Virus record (IMG/VR): IMGVR_UViG_3300042924_006768
Span: 1 to 64,000 of that record
Strand: one strand, 5' to 3'
From: a virus
DNA length: 64,000 bases
Of this stretch, positions 6,986-15,388 are shown one piece after another; positions within the stretch are counted from its first letter, which is position 1, and each line of letters begins with the position of its first letter. The notes below the pieces were generated by a model that was not told the origin of the DNA, did no database searches, and saw nothing but the letters and a program-made list of their open reading frames with translations. Position numbers and translations under genes: made by a program.

Positions 6986-7630
6986 TTATTTGCTAATTAT
7001 CAAATTAGGGTTAAGACAAGATTCTAAAACTTCCAAACATAATTGTTCAGGTATTTTACTTCTTTCATAACTTCCTTTTCTACCTTGAGTTCCTGTCTTA
7101 CTTCCTCTTGGTGCGGGTTGGTGATGGCATTCTTTGTTTCCATTTTTACAAAGTGGTCTTGGAATCCAAGTTTTGCTATTTGTCCATATGTCAGTTGGTT
7201 TGGCTCTTTCATCACCATATTTACAATACCATATTGTATGTCTAGTAAACTCTTGCATCCAAGGCATCTTTCTTAACATTCCCCTAGGATTCTCAATAAA
7301 GAATACCATATTTGGATTTATCATTAACCACTCTTTAATTAGAGATATAAAGTGTTGGTTAACTCCATCACATTTGATTGCGTATTCGCTTTTGGGTTCA
7401 GTTCCATTTCTATGATGGGATATTGCTGCGATTGTATATGTTGTACAATCTGGTGATGCCCATATTACATCAGGTATAAATGGTACATCACTTAATGTTA
7501 ATTTTCCTATATCTTTGGATAAGTTGATACCTTCATATTGTTCCCAATCAACAGAGAATACTTCCATTCCAAGTGATTCTGCGGTTTTTCCAATACTACG
7601 ACTACCAGCGAATAATTCTAATACTTTCAT
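6986..7630 (-). CDS. C5-cytosine methyltransferase-like protein (small phage type)
   Basis: A 214-residue Rossmann methyltransferase. It begins MKVLELFAGSRSIGKTAE (motif I). WASPDCTTYT takes the place of the usual PCQ motif and keeps a Cys, and FFIENPRG corresponds to motif VI. The C-terminal target-recognition half is much shorter than in classical C5 enzymes and holds a Cys/His-rich stretch (CKNGNKECHHQ). Length and the SPxC variant are typical of a phage subfamily. Its start overlaps the TGA of the 7627-7872 gene (ATGA), suggesting translational coupling. Activity on cytosine is likely but not certain because of the altered motif. Confidence 0.8.
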   Translation of the reverse strand: MKVLELFAGSRSIGKTAESLGMEVFSVDWEQYEGINLSKDIGKLTLSDVPFIPDVIWASPDCTTYTIAAISHHRNGTEPKSEYAIKCDGVNQHFISLIKEWLMINPNMVFFIENPRGMLRKMPWMQEFTRHTIWYCKYGDERAKPTDIWTNSKTWIPRPLCKNGNKECHHQPAPRGSKTGTQGRKGSYERSKIPEQLCLEVLESCLNPNLIISK

Positions 7631-7872
7631 TCTTCCAATGGTTTAATGATAACTTCACTTTCCGTAACAATAACAACCCTTGCACCACAGGATAATAAAG
7701 GTTTTGCTTCACATCCTTCACCACCATATATAACTTTGCTTGGACCTAATATCTCAACTTCATTACAATAGGTGTTCTTCTTACCTTGTTTTACGGTTAT
7801 AACAGGTAAGTTTGTTCCTTTTGTTTTATTGGAACGGATGTGATGTTGATTGACGTGGATATAGGTTTTCAT
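7627..7872 (-). CDS. Conserved small phage protein
   Basis: An 81-residue protein of unknown function, coupled by an ATGA overlap to the methyltransferase downstream. Features are VNQHHIRSN at the start, PVITVKQGKKNTY, GPSKVIYGG and LSCGARVVI, a pattern I associate with a short, widespread phage family without known role. It has no transmembrane segment. Confidence 0.7.
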   Translation of the reverse strand: MKTYIHVNQHHIRSNKTKGTNLPVITVKQGKKNTYCNEVEILGPSKVIYGGEGCEAKPLLSCGARVVIVTESEVIIKPLEE

Positions 7873-7881
7873 TTGTGTATT

Positions 7882-8034
7882 TTATAAAGTGGTTAAGTAA
7901 CATCCTAATATGATTAGTATACTGAATGGTATTGTTAGTATTGCTATCAGTATTGTGTCCCCATTTGTTATATAAGGTTCATAAAATTGTCCTCCTTCAC
8001 CTTTGTCAAGCCACTTTTTAATTTTCTCAACCAT
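7882..8034 (-). CDS. Small single-span membrane protein
   Basis: A 50-residue ORF translated from the minus strand: MVEKIKKWLDKGEGG, a short soluble part, then a hydrophobic helix from about residue 28 (ILIAILTIPFSILIILG) to near the end. It fits neatly between flanking genes with 9 nt to the next start. Function unknown; short membrane proteins are common in such phage regions. Confidence 0.6.
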   Translation of the reverse strand: MVEKIKKWLDKGEGGQFYEPYITNGDTILIAILTIPFSILIILGCYLTTL

Positions 8035-8114
8035 TATTCAATAATTGTTCTAATTTTTTTTATAAAATTCATTAATAATACCATAAATTTCTGAACTATT
8101 GGGTATCAAAACTA

Positions 8115-8294
8115 TTAGGGTTTACAAATATCCAACAATTGTTCTATATATTGAATATTTGTTTTAAATTTAATTTCACATTCAACTTCTTCAACTTCAG
8201 TTTTATTTTCATCTTTATAAATTGGTATAATATTAACCTCATCAATTCTACTGTTTAATAAACTTTCCAGTTTTTTTCTTTCTAAATTTTTCAT
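8115..8294 (-). CDS. Small acidic hypothetical protein
   Basis: A 59-residue ORF from an ATG at 8294 to TAA at 8115. It starts MKNLERKKLESLLN and has an acidic centre (EVEEVECE). No domain is recognised. Codon use and spacing resemble the neighbouring small genes. Confidence 0.55.
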   Translation of the reverse strand: MKNLERKKLESLLNSRIDEVNIIPIYKDENKTEVEEVECEIKFKTNIQYIEQLLDICKP

Positions 8295-8404
8295 AATGTA
8301 TTGTTTTTAATTAATATTAACTATTTGTCTTCCCCAATTAAGTTTTTGTTCAGCACAATCTTTCTTGAAACTCTTTAAAACTTTCTCTTTTTATGATTTT
8401 ATTT

Positions 8405-8605
8405 TTAATATGTAAAAAAATTTGTACGTCTATCACCACATTTAACGCAAATCTTATATTCAATATCTTGATATGTTGAACTTATAACGGTTTTACCAGC
8501 TATTAATTGAATAACTAGATTGCGAAAAGTTACAGTTTCATATCTGATTTTATCAGAATCACAAACACTACAATTATTAGTAAGTTTTTTTAAATTTTCT
8601 TCCAT
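8405..8605 (-). CDS. Small zinc-ribbon-like protein
   Basis: A 66-residue protein with two Cys pairs, CSVC at residues 12-15 and CVKC near residue 53, spaced as in zinc ribbons. The middle is hydrophobic (LVIQLIAGKTVI). Function unknown; it may bind nucleic acid or a partner protein. It is part of a run of small minus-strand genes. Confidence 0.65.
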   Translation of the reverse strand: MEENLKKLTNNCSVCDSDKIRYETVTFRNLVIQLIAGKTVISSTYQDIEYKICVKCGDRRTNFFTY

Positions 8606-8608
8606 AAT

Positions 8609-8707
8609 TTAATTGTTTTCTGTGGTTATTAAATCGTGAAGCCCTTCCTTATTGAAACGATGGAAGAGCTCTTGTGCCATATCTTGGGGTGGTATGTTGT
8701 TTTCCAT
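8609..8707 (-). CDS. Very small hypothetical protein
   Basis: A 32-residue ORF starting MENNIPPQDMAQELF. The start overlaps the TAA of the 8707-8934 gene by one base, and it ends 3 nt before the 8605 start codon. The tight packing argues for a real gene but no homology is recognised. Confidence 0.4.
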   Translation of the reverse strand: MENNIPPQDMAQELFHRFNKEGLHDLITTENN

Positions 8708-8934
8708 TATTTGATAATTGTTCTAATTTTTTTTCTTTTGAACCAATCAACATATGATGTAGCCTCTTCAAGAGTTATAAATTGATAATTAGTGTTTATC
8801 CACGGCATAAAGAAAAATATTTTCTTTTCTATTTCATATCTTGTTACAAAGTATACTTCAGGTATAAAATCTATTTTAGCCTCATAATTCTTCGTTATTT
8901 GAGGTGTTTCAACTTTTACAATTCTGTATTCCAT
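8707..8934 (-). CDS. Hypothetical protein
   Basis: A 75-residue protein, mixed beta/alpha, starting MEYRIVKVETP and ending in a basic tail (FKRKKIRTIIK). An aromatic patch (FFFMPWINTNY) lies near residue 42. No family is recognised. It sits 1 nt after the 8936-9325 gene and is probably co-translated. Confidence 0.6.
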   Translation of the reverse strand: MEYRIVKVETPQITKNYEAKIDFIPEVYFVTRYEIEKKIFFFMPWINTNYQFITLEEATSYVDWFKRKKIRTIIK

Positions 8935-8935
8935 A

Positions 8936-9325
8936 TTATATTGTTGTTTTAGTTGAAGTTAAACAATATGTATAGTTACTTTCTGATGTACAATTGCAAA
9001 TACCAAAACCGCAACTTAAAGCATCAGAATATGTTGTTGTATTTGATTTAATTGTCCCTTCATATTTTTTTTGCATTAGTTCCATAACACTCCCAATCGT
9101 AGAACCACAAATACCATTACCACCATTTTCAGGTTTGCATCCACAATTTATGTTTAGGTAATTAGTTTCTTTGTATTCGTATTTGTCTTTGATGAACATT
9201 GAGTCAGGATTATAAGTCATCTCATATAATCTTATTAAAGAAAATATGGAACTTTCAATTTCTTTGATGTCTGTTGAATTATCAAAAACATCTTTAATTA
9301 ACAATCTTAAATTGTCTAGTGTCAT
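8936..9325 (-). CDS. Cys-rich hypothetical protein
   Basis: A 129-residue protein with a helical N-terminal half and a Cys-rich C-terminal half (CGCKPENGGNGICG, CGFGICNC, YC). The cysteines suggest metal binding or disulfides. No family is recognised. The start is 1 nt from the thymidylate synthase stop. Confidence 0.6.
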   Translation of the reverse strand: MTLDNLRLLIKDVFDNSTDIKEIESSIFSLIRLYEMTYNPDSMFIKDKYEYKETNYLNINCGCKPENGGNGICGSTIGSVMELMQKKYEGTIKSNTTTYSDALSCGFGICNCTSESNYTYCLTSTKTTI

Positions 9326-9326
9326 A

Positions 9327-10457
9327 TTAATTAGATAATGGTAATTTTATGGTTGGGTGTGATTGATAATTTTCTAACTTGAATGTTACACTTGGGTCTA
9401 ATGTATTCAATACTTCATCCAATTCCAATAGATGCCAATTCTCATTACCTGAATTAATCTTCAATGTGGGTAATTGATATGGTTCTCTAGTTAATTGTTC
9501 TTTGAGTCCATCAATATGGTCTGAATAGATGTGTGTGTCACCCAAATTACCAATTAATTCTTCAGGTATCATATTAGTCATTTTACCCAATATCGTCAAT
9601 AACAAAGCATAAGATGTGATATTATATGGAAGCCCCAATCCTGTATCAATCGATCTTTGATTCCACATAAGAGAGATTGTTCTGGTTGGAATATTGTTAA
9701 TAGTTAATAATTCTTGAACAGTATCAGTTATTTTCACACCTTCATATCCTTTTGGATTTTCTAATTTAACCAATAACTTAATTCTTTCTTCATCACTCAA
9801 CTCTCTTGTCCAAACTTGAAATCCATAATGACAAGGTGGGAGAACCATATTTGGTAAATCCGCTGGATTCCAAGCTGATACCATCAATCTTCGGGAATCA
9901 GGATTTGTTTTAAGGTCGTGGATTAGGTTGGCGATTTGGTCTATATGTTGTTTTATACCATTACTATCAACATCTGAGTATAAATGACCCGTACCACTTT
10001 CATACTTATAAACCTTCCATCTTCGCCATTGTCTTCCATATATTTTTCCCAATTCACCCCACTTCTTAGCAAACTCATCATCTGTTTTGATTTTGTTGAT
10101 GAATTCTTCTTGTGTTAAATTTCGACCATTAAATTTTCCACTATCTGAAACGACTTCAGATAGTTCTTTTGGTAACATTATATACTTCTTATAAGCGTCT
10201 CCTGTCCATATGTTACAATCATTATCAACCAAATATTTTATATTGGTATCACCCCTTAAAAACCAAATCAATTCAGTCACAATTCCCTTGAAATACATTT
10301 TCTTGGTTGTTAGGACTGGAAATCCATCTGACATTTTATGTCTTATCTGGCGACCGAATACTGATATTGTTCCAGTACCTGTTCTATCACTTTTCTTAAC
10401 CCCATTTGTCATTATATCCAATAGGAGTTCTTTATAATCCAAATCTAATTTATTCAT
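9327..10457 (-). CDS. thyA: Thymidylate synthase
   Basis: A 376-residue ThyA-type thymidylate synthase, which makes dTMP from dUMP using methylene-tetrahydrofolate. It shows the phosphate-binding RTGTGT, ELIWFLRGDTN, the catalytic LPPCHYGFQVW, RSIDTGLGLPYNITSYALL and GDTHIYSDH. The Asn in LPYN favours a dUMP substrate rather than dCMP hydroxymethylase activity, which has Asp there. It is about 110 residues longer than bacterial enzymes because of insertions after the dUMP loop and after the catalytic Cys. It supplies dTTP for replicating an AT-rich phage genome. It lies 5 nt from the thioesterase gene. Confidence 0.97.
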   Translation of the reverse strand: MNKLDLDYKELLLDIMTNGVKKSDRTGTGTISVFGRQIRHKMSDGFPVLTTKKMYFKGIVTELIWFLRGDTNIKYLVDNDCNIWTGDAYKKYIMLPKELSEVVSDSGKFNGRNLTQEEFINKIKTDDEFAKKWGELGKIYGRQWRRWKVYKYESGTGHLYSDVDSNGIKQHIDQIANLIHDLKTNPDSRRLMVSAWNPADLPNMVLPPCHYGFQVWTRELSDEERIKLLVKLENPKGYEGVKITDTVQELLTINNIPTRTISLMWNQRSIDTGLGLPYNITSYALLLTILGKMTNMIPEELIGNLGDTHIYSDHIDGLKEQLTREPYQLPTLKINSGNENWHLLELDEVLNTLDPSVTFKLENYQSHPTIKLPLSN

Positions 10458-10462
10458 ATATA

Positions 10463-10894
10463 TTATTTTTCTTCAGGGTTTAATAGTCCTTTACCATATT
10501 GTTCCATTCTGTTGTAGTATCTTGTTTTAACTCTGTCAGAGATTGGAATGGCTCTACCTTCTTCATCAATTCTTACAAACTTGATATTGGTTGATACTAC
10601 CACATCTTGATGTCCAGTATAAACATTATGTTTTCTAACCTCCATATATAAAGTTACGGAACTAGTTCCAAACTCTTTAACTGTGGCATAGAACTTAATA
10701 ATATTTCCAACCTTAACGGAGTTCTTAAATAAAAGTTCATCAATTTTGATTGTCACCATTCTTGGTGTATCACATATCTGTGCCGCATAAGCACCAGCAC
10801 TTTGGTCGATTAACCCCAATATTGTTCCACCGAATATATTATCGTGGACACCATTATCTGAGGTCTTACAAATATAAGTCGTTACTAATTCCAT
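10463..10894 (-). CDS. Hotdog-fold acyl-CoA thioesterase
   Basis: A 143-residue hotdog protein of the YciA/BACH type. The start-proximal HDNIFGGTILGLIDQSAGAYA contains the conserved N/G...D active-site region, followed by FKNSVKVGNII and VTLYMEVR strands. The family hydrolyses acyl-CoA thioesters. In a phage it could alter host fatty-acid or lipid precursors; that is inference. It lies between thymidylate synthase and a GNAT gene. Confidence 0.88.
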   Translation of the reverse strand: MELVTTYICKTSDNGVHDNIFGGTILGLIDQSAGAYAAQICDTPRMVTIKIDELLFKNSVKVGNIIKFYATVKEFGTSSVTLYMEVRKHNVYTGHQDVVVSTNIKFVRIDEEGRAIPISDRVKTRYYNRMEQYGKGLLNPEEK

Positions 10895-10938
10895 TAATTT
10901 TTTTAATTGAGGATAGATAAAAAATGGGGGATTGTCAA

Positions 10939-11286
10939 CTATTTTTTTACAACCTTGAATAATGCTTTTTCAATGTTGTATCCGTTGTTAATAAAATGTT
11001 TCAAACTATTAACATTACAATGAGCATAAACTTGTTTTTCGGTGTCTTTTAATTTAATACCTCTATAATTCCAAAGCATTTTATATATTCCTTTGTTTCT
11101 ATGTTCTTCTTTGACAAAGGCATGACAGAGATAAATAACATAAGGATGTTCGATATATGAAACAATACCAACAAGTTCTTCTTTGTAGAAACAACCATAA
11201 TATGTTGCAGTTTCATCCAATAAATCTGGTTTTATTTCAACGAATTCTTTTTCAACTTCTTTATAACTAACTTTTCTTATTTCCAT
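10939..11286 (-). CDS. GNAT-family N-acetyltransferase
   Basis: A 115-residue short GNAT. The acetyl-CoA-binding signature (Q/R-x-x-G-x-G/A) appears as HRNKGIYKML after the beta-4 strand VIYLCHAFVKEE. The C-terminal YAHCNVNSLKHFINNGY matches the last GNAT beta-alpha unit. Substrate unknown. It lies 4 nt from the phosphoesterase gene upstream. Confidence 0.85.
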   Translation of the reverse strand: MEIRKVSYKEVEKEFVEIKPDLLDETATYYGCFYKEELVGIVSYIEHPYVIYLCHAFVKEEHRNKGIYKMLWNYRGIKLKDTEKQVYAHCNVNSLKHFINNGYNIEKALFKVVKK

Positions 11287-11289
11287 AAT

Positions 11290-12003
11290 TTACACTTCAA
11301 TGATATACCAGTTTCCATCAACATTTTCAACTAAACAAGTTGTATTTTCACAAAAATCACCTGAGTTCATATAATCAACATCTATTTTGGGTTGGTGAAT
11401 GTGTCCACAAACCGCAACATCATATCCTTTTTGTTTGGCCAACTTTGTTGCATTTGTTTCAAACTTCTCAATGAAATTATTCAACCCCTTAACATTTCTT
11501 TTAATAATGTTTGCTAATGAATGATAAGGTAAATTAAGTTTCTTCCTGATGAAATTATAAAATGTATTAAGTTTAATAACAAAATCATATGACCATCCCC
11601 CAATTAACGCGACCCATTTCATTTTAATCACGATAAAATCCAATACATCTCCGTGGAAACAATAATATAATCTACCATCAACACCCTTGAAACCATACTC
11701 TCTTACAAAATCAATCTTACCCATTTGAAAAGGGACAAACTGATTCATAAAATCATCGTGATTTCCGTGTAGATAGATGATTTTTGTTCCGTGTTCGGCC
11801 TTTTTCATTAACTTTCTAATTATTTTTGAGTCACCCTTTTTCCATTTAGTTCCCCTCTTTAATGCCCATCCATCAATAATATCACCATTTAATATTATTG
11901 TCTCAGCATCATTATAATCCAAGAACTCAATAATCTTGTCAGTGTTTGATTGAATTGCACCTAAATGTAAATCACTCATAATAATTGTTTTCCACTTGTC
12001 CAT
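11290..12003 (-). CDS. LpxH-like calcineurin-type metallophosphoesterase
   Basis: A 237-residue protein with all five metallophosphoesterase motifs: SDLHLG, NGDIIDGW, YLHGNHDD, FHGD and CGHIHQP. The overall pattern, including the long middle segment with KMKW and KLNTFYNFIRKK, resembles UDP-2,3-diacylglucosamine hydrolase (LpxH) and its Bacteroidota relatives, which act in lipid A synthesis. Membrane-associated action on host envelope lipids is possible; a general phosphodiesterase role cannot be excluded. A CTATTTAT motif, a near match to the late motif, lies about 15 nt upstream. Confidence 0.85.
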   Translation of the reverse strand: MDKWKTIIMSDLHLGAIQSNTDKIIEFLDYNDAETIILNGDIIDGWALKRGTKWKKGDSKIIRKLMKKAEHGTKIIYLHGNHDDFMNQFVPFQMGKIDFVREYGFKGVDGRLYYCFHGDVLDFIVIKMKWVALIGGWSYDFVIKLNTFYNFIRKKLNLPYHSLANIIKRNVKGLNNFIEKFETNATKLAKQKGYDVAVCGHIHQPKIDVDYMNSGDFCENTTCLVENVDGNWYIIEV

Positions 12004-12057
12004 ATATCTTTTTATTGATAAATAGGAATTGGGGCTTACATTACCACGAATACTATA

Positions 12058-12672
12058 TTAAGTTAATTTTAATTCTTCAGGTCTTAATACACAATCCAAA
12101 ATATATTTTCCAACATCAGGGTCAACACAATTTCTAATTATCTGGTCTTTTCTGTGGGATAACTTAAACTCCCTCAAATCAAAATAACCTTTCTCAGAAC
12201 TTCCCCTCTCATTATGGGTCAATCCATCTTTAATTTCAATTTCAGGGATATCAATGTTTGTCCAAAACAAATGTCTCCCCAACTTTATTGTTGGTTTGAC
12301 AAATGGTTCATAATATGGTTTAACATTTTCGACAACAAACTTGATGTTCGTATTCTTGGTAAAGTTTTGTAAGAAAATAATTTCAGCCCATAACTTCATA
12401 TCAGGCATTACGGAGTCATAACTTCCTCCTTTGCTTGCCATCATTCTAACTTTACTATGACTTTGACAGGGGGGACTTGACCAAATAAAATCAAAGTTTC
12501 TCCAGTTCTTGGCGAGGTATTCGTGGGCATCACCAACCACAATTGTGTCATTAGGAAAAAAATGTTGATAGACATTTGCGATTTCTTCATTGTATTCCAC
12601 CGCTGTCACATCAACATTTTCCCAATATTTCCTATTCCCACCTATACCAGCATATAGATTTAATACTCTCAC
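12058..12672 (-). CDS. DNA (cytosine-5) methyltransferase, short
   Basis: A 204-residue protein with C5 methyltransferase motifs I (LNLYAGIGGNRKYW), IV (WSSPPCQSHS) and VI (VVENVKPYY). The C-terminal half is short, as in several phage enzymes. Spacing of motifs is normal, so it is probably active. It is the third C5-type enzyme in the window and differs clearly in sequence from the other two, so the specificities probably differ. Confidence 0.9.
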   Translation of the reverse strand: MRVLNLYAGIGGNRKYWENVDVTAVEYNEEIANVYQHFFPNDTIVVGDAHEYLAKNWRNFDFIWSSPPCQSHSKVRMMASKGGSYDSVMPDMKLWAEIIFLQNFTKNTNIKFVVENVKPYYEPFVKPTIKLGRHLFWTNIDIPEIEIKDGLTHNERGSSEKGYFDLREFKLSHRKDQIIRNCVDPDVGKYILDCVLRPEELKLT

Positions 12673-12677
12673 TAATT

Positions 12678-12824
12678 TTATAACTTTATTGAAATATAAG
12701 TTCCTTTATACCATCCAAACATCTGGTCACTAAACTCTGTAACCATATTAAAATCATCCATATTGATTTCCATTTCAACGAAATCCATTTCATTTGGAAA
12801 TCTAACAAATCTTTTTACCATCAT
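12678..12824 (-). CDS. Small acidic hypothetical protein
   Basis: A 48-residue ORF starting MMVKRFVRFPNEMDFVEME. Its ATG overlaps the TAA of the HAD gene (TAATG), a coupling arrangement, and it ends 5 nt before the methyltransferase start. The Phe/Met/Asp-rich sequence matches no family I know. Confidence 0.6.
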   Translation of the reverse strand: MMVKRFVRFPNEMDFVEMEINMDDFNMVTEFSDQMFGWYKGTYISIKL

Positions 12825-13186
12825 TATTCGAATATTTGTACTTTTGCGTAAATCTGTTTAAGTTCACTCCAATTACCTTTATAAGTTGTTGCTTTTACAG
12901 GTCTATTATCAATCCAGTGATAAACCTGACCATCTTTACATCTTGGTTTATCCATAATCAATCCGTGAAACTTAAACCCCTTCAATCTTAACCAATCTTC
13001 TGTAATATGTCTATCTTTACTCTCTCTGGCAGTAAAGAATGTTATAATGTTTCCATCATCATACCACTTGTTAAGAATCAATCTACTTTCCTCGTAATGT
13101 AAGGCAAATGGATATAGATGGGAGTCTTCATTTCTTATATCCTCACAAATTGTCCCATCTATATCAATCAAATAAACTTTATTCAT
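12824..13186 (-). CDS. HAD-superfamily phosphatase
   Basis: A 120-residue HAD protein. The nucleophile motif LIDIDGTICED lies at residues 6-16 and motif II Thr in FFTARESKDR; the acidic motif appears as HWIDNRP near the end. It resembles phage 5' nucleotidase or polynucleotide 3'-phosphatase-type HADs of the short C0 type. It overlaps the ParB gene end by 8 nt, so it is in the same operon, under the host-type promoter at 14.3 kb. Confidence 0.88.
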   Translation of the reverse strand: MNKVYLIDIDGTICEDIRNEDSHLYPFALHYEESRLILNKWYDDGNIITFFTARESKDRHITEDWLRLKGFKFHGLIMDKPRCKDGQVYHWIDNRPVKATTYKGNWSELKQIYAKVQIFE

Positions 13187-14219
13187 TTACGGTTTTTTTT
13201 CTTCTTTTTTTATTATTCCAAAATTGTAATATGTTTAACTCCTCTTCATTCTTTTTCTTTGATTTTACATTGTAAACAGCATTGATTAAATCATATGCTT
13301 GTTCTCTGTTATGAATTTGAACTTTGTGATAATACAAATAATTTTCTTGAAGTTTATTTATAAATCTATTCAAATCAAACTTGGGTACATTCATTAATAA
13401 ATTTAATAACGCAAAATAAAAATGTTGAGATGTAATATTACAAACTTTAGTCACCTTTTTAATATCATCGGCATATCGTTGAGCTCTTTCCAAATTTGGG
13501 TCATCAGAAGCAACTGTCCATAGACCTTGTTCAAATTTGTCTTTCATCGATTGATGAGTATTATGTTTTATATTCGATTTTCCACCATGTCTATCGACAC
13601 CAGACAAATCATTTTGACACATTGCTGTACAAAAATAGAATGTGAATTCTTTATTTTTTTCAATAAAGTTTTTCAACTTAATATATTCAGGTAATCCATC
13701 TTCAACATAAGAATGTAAATAATCAGGATTTTTCCAATTCGTAAAAGTTCTATTCATAACTTTAACTGTCTGAGGGGGAATTTTTTTACGAATTATAAAA
13801 TAAATCCCTTTTTTATTGTTGGGGTTATTTTCATTATACTTCATCAAAGCCTTTACACGATGTTGTCCTTCACCAATTTCTAATTTTTTATCCACAATAA
13901 TTGGGACAATTATACCGTATTCTTCAATTGTTTTACATATTTCATCTACTTTTTTTTGGATAATCTTACGATTCGACTTTCCAAATGAAAATGTATCTAA
14001 ATCTGTTGTATAATTAAGAACCCCTTCATCGTAAACCTTAGATTTTCCTCTGTGGTCAATTGTATGTAAAAGTTCCTCACCTGTAATTGATAAATTTCTT
14101 TGTATTTGTTGTTCATTAAACAATTTCAAAAAATTATCATTTGTTAAATTGTTGAGAATGGACATAATTTGATTCTCTGAAAGTTCTAATTCTGCTGTTG
14201 CAGTTAAATCGTGATTCAT
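13179..14219 (-). CDS. ParB/Srx-like nuclease domain protein
   Basis: A 346-residue protein. Residues about 85-150 form a ParB-type domain: IVPIIVDKKLEIGEGQHRVKAL holds the conserved GxHR-like box (GEGQHR). The long C-terminal part is helical and basic (KKKNEEELN, NKKRRKK). ParB-like phage proteins act as DNA-binding or DNase proteins; some are nucleotide-dependent. A long gap and a strong host-type promoter precede it, so it heads an early transcription unit with the HAD and methyltransferase genes. Confidence 0.75.
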   Translation of the reverse strand: MNHDLTATAELELSENQIMSILNNLTNDNFLKLFNEQQIQRNLSITGEELLHTIDHRGKSKVYDEGVLNYTTDLDTFSFGKSNRKIIQKKVDEICKTIEEYGIIVPIIVDKKLEIGEGQHRVKALMKYNENNPNNKKGIYFIIRKKIPPQTVKVMNRTFTNWKNPDYLHSYVEDGLPEYIKLKNFIEKNKEFTFYFCTAMCQNDLSGVDRHGGKSNIKHNTHQSMKDKFEQGLWTVASDDPNLERAQRYADDIKKVTKVCNITSQHFYFALLNLLMNVPKFDLNRFINKLQENYLYYHKVQIHNREQAYDLINAVYNVKSKKKNEEELNILQFWNNKKRRKKTVNE

Positions 14220-14280
14220 AGTTTGGAGTTTAAATTGTAATATAAAATGATTTTAAATAGTTTCACAAGTGGATTAATTA

Positions 14281-14313
14281 CAAATGTATGAAAAATATTT
14301 TTACAACCAAAAC
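14281..14313 (-). promoter_or_regulatory. Host-type (Bacteroidota) promoter
   Basis: On the minus strand TTTTG, 19 nt, then TACATTTG: an exact match to the Bacteroidota -33/-7 consensus TTTG-N19-ish-TAnnTTTG. The -7 box ends 62 nt before the ParB-like gene start. The position in the 129-bp gap supports use by the host housekeeping sigma factor. Confidence 0.75.
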
Positions 14314-14348
14314 ATTTCTAAAAATTTTTATTCTTTTTTTAATAAACT

Positions 14349-15146
14349 TTATTCATAGTTCTTCCAAAGAGTTTCAGTTTTGGTTTTAGGTTTATGGTTA
14401 CCATCAACAGTTTTTACATCAAAATGAACTTTAATAAATCCATTATCAGTCAATCTATCATATAATTCACAATCATATCCACTAATCAATATCTTAGCTT
14501 TGGAATCAATAACAGAATCGAGAAACTTAATATGTCCATCTCTATCCATATCTTCCTTATATCTCGCATTTGTTCTGGTTGATTGTTCATAAGGGGGGTC
14601 AGCATAAATGAAACAATTTGGATATTCCTTATATTTTTCAATCAACTTTATTCCATTAGTGTTTAACATAATTACTTTTGACAATCTATCGTGTAATTCA
14701 GGTAATCTATCAATTGCAGACAAAAAATCTGAAGTTGATTTACTCATCTTCCTTCTTACTATGTTGCTGATTGTAATTCCACCCACACCATTATGTGATG
14801 TTCTGTTTACATAAAAAAAGTAAAATGCTCTATCCAAAGTGGTTAAGTCACCTTTCAACTTATCTTTGAATTCCTTCCTTAAATCTTCGGAGAAATGAGT
14901 TAAATCACATTTGAACTTGAACTCATCGAATAAATCTTTATCCGACAAAACTTTATAAAGGGAATAAACATTTTGTTCTATATCATTGTAAATCTCAATT
15001 TCAGTTTCAGGTTTTTTCAATCCTATTGAGAAGGAACCACCGAATGGTTCTAAATAAATGTTAAAGTCATTTTGGTTGGGGAAGTGTTCTATAATATTGT
15101 TAAACATTGTTCCTTTTCCCCCGAAATATTTTATTGGTGTATTCAT
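14349..15146 (-). CDS. D12-class N6-adenine DNA methyltransferase (Dam-like)
   Basis: A 265-residue Dam/DpnM-type enzyme. It opens PIKYFGGKGTMFN (motif X/SAM pocket), then LEPFGGSFSIGL (motif I) and FIYADPPYEQSTR (catalytic DPPY). This alpha-class order is characteristic of the D12 family, which often methylates GATC, but the recognition site is not proven here. It overlaps the DUF3310 gene by 4 nt. Confidence 0.95.
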   Translation of the reverse strand: MNTPIKYFGGKGTMFNNIIEHFPNQNDFNIYLEPFGGSFSIGLKKPETEIEIYNDIEQNVYSLYKVLSDKDLFDEFKFKCDLTHFSEDLRKEFKDKLKGDLTTLDRAFYFFYVNRTSHNGVGGITISNIVRRKMSKSTSDFLSAIDRLPELHDRLSKVIMLNTNGIKLIEKYKEYPNCFIYADPPYEQSTRTNARYKEDMDRDGHIKFLDSVIDSKAKILISGYDCELYDRLTDNGFIKVHFDVKTVDGNHKPKTKTETLWKNYE

Positions 15147-15388
15147 TTATTCTCTAATTGATTGATGTGGTGTTGAAGATACCATAAAGCTTTCTTTAGG
15201 TCTTCTAATTCTTTTGATTGGTCTTTCTTACCTGCCCTACTGATATACTTTACAGTATTACCCAAGGCAAATCCTAATGACCAGGCATCTATCACCTTTA
15301 TCGCTTCATAAACATTATCAGCGCCTCCATAATGAGAAGGGTGATTAACACTTTCTTTCTTTTCCCAAGTTTTGATTACGGTCTCCAT
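15143..15388 (-). CDS. DUF3310 protein
   Basis: An 81-residue protein of the DUF3310 (SaV-like) family. It carries NHPSHYG, EAIKVIDAW, GNTVKYISRAGKK and LKKALWYLQHHI. The family is common in phages, sometimes fused to nucleotide kinases; biochemical role unknown. Its start overlaps the preceding gene by 13 nt. Confidence 0.9.
   Translation of the reverse strand: METVIKTWEKKESVNHPSHYGGADNVYEAIKVIDAWSLGFALGNTVKYISRAGKKDQSKELEDLKKALWYLQHHINQLENK

Noticed and set aside
7024-7415. Overlapping ORFs on both strands within the 6986 methyltransferase gene
   Set aside because: They are shadow frames; the methyltransferase motifs fix the true frame.
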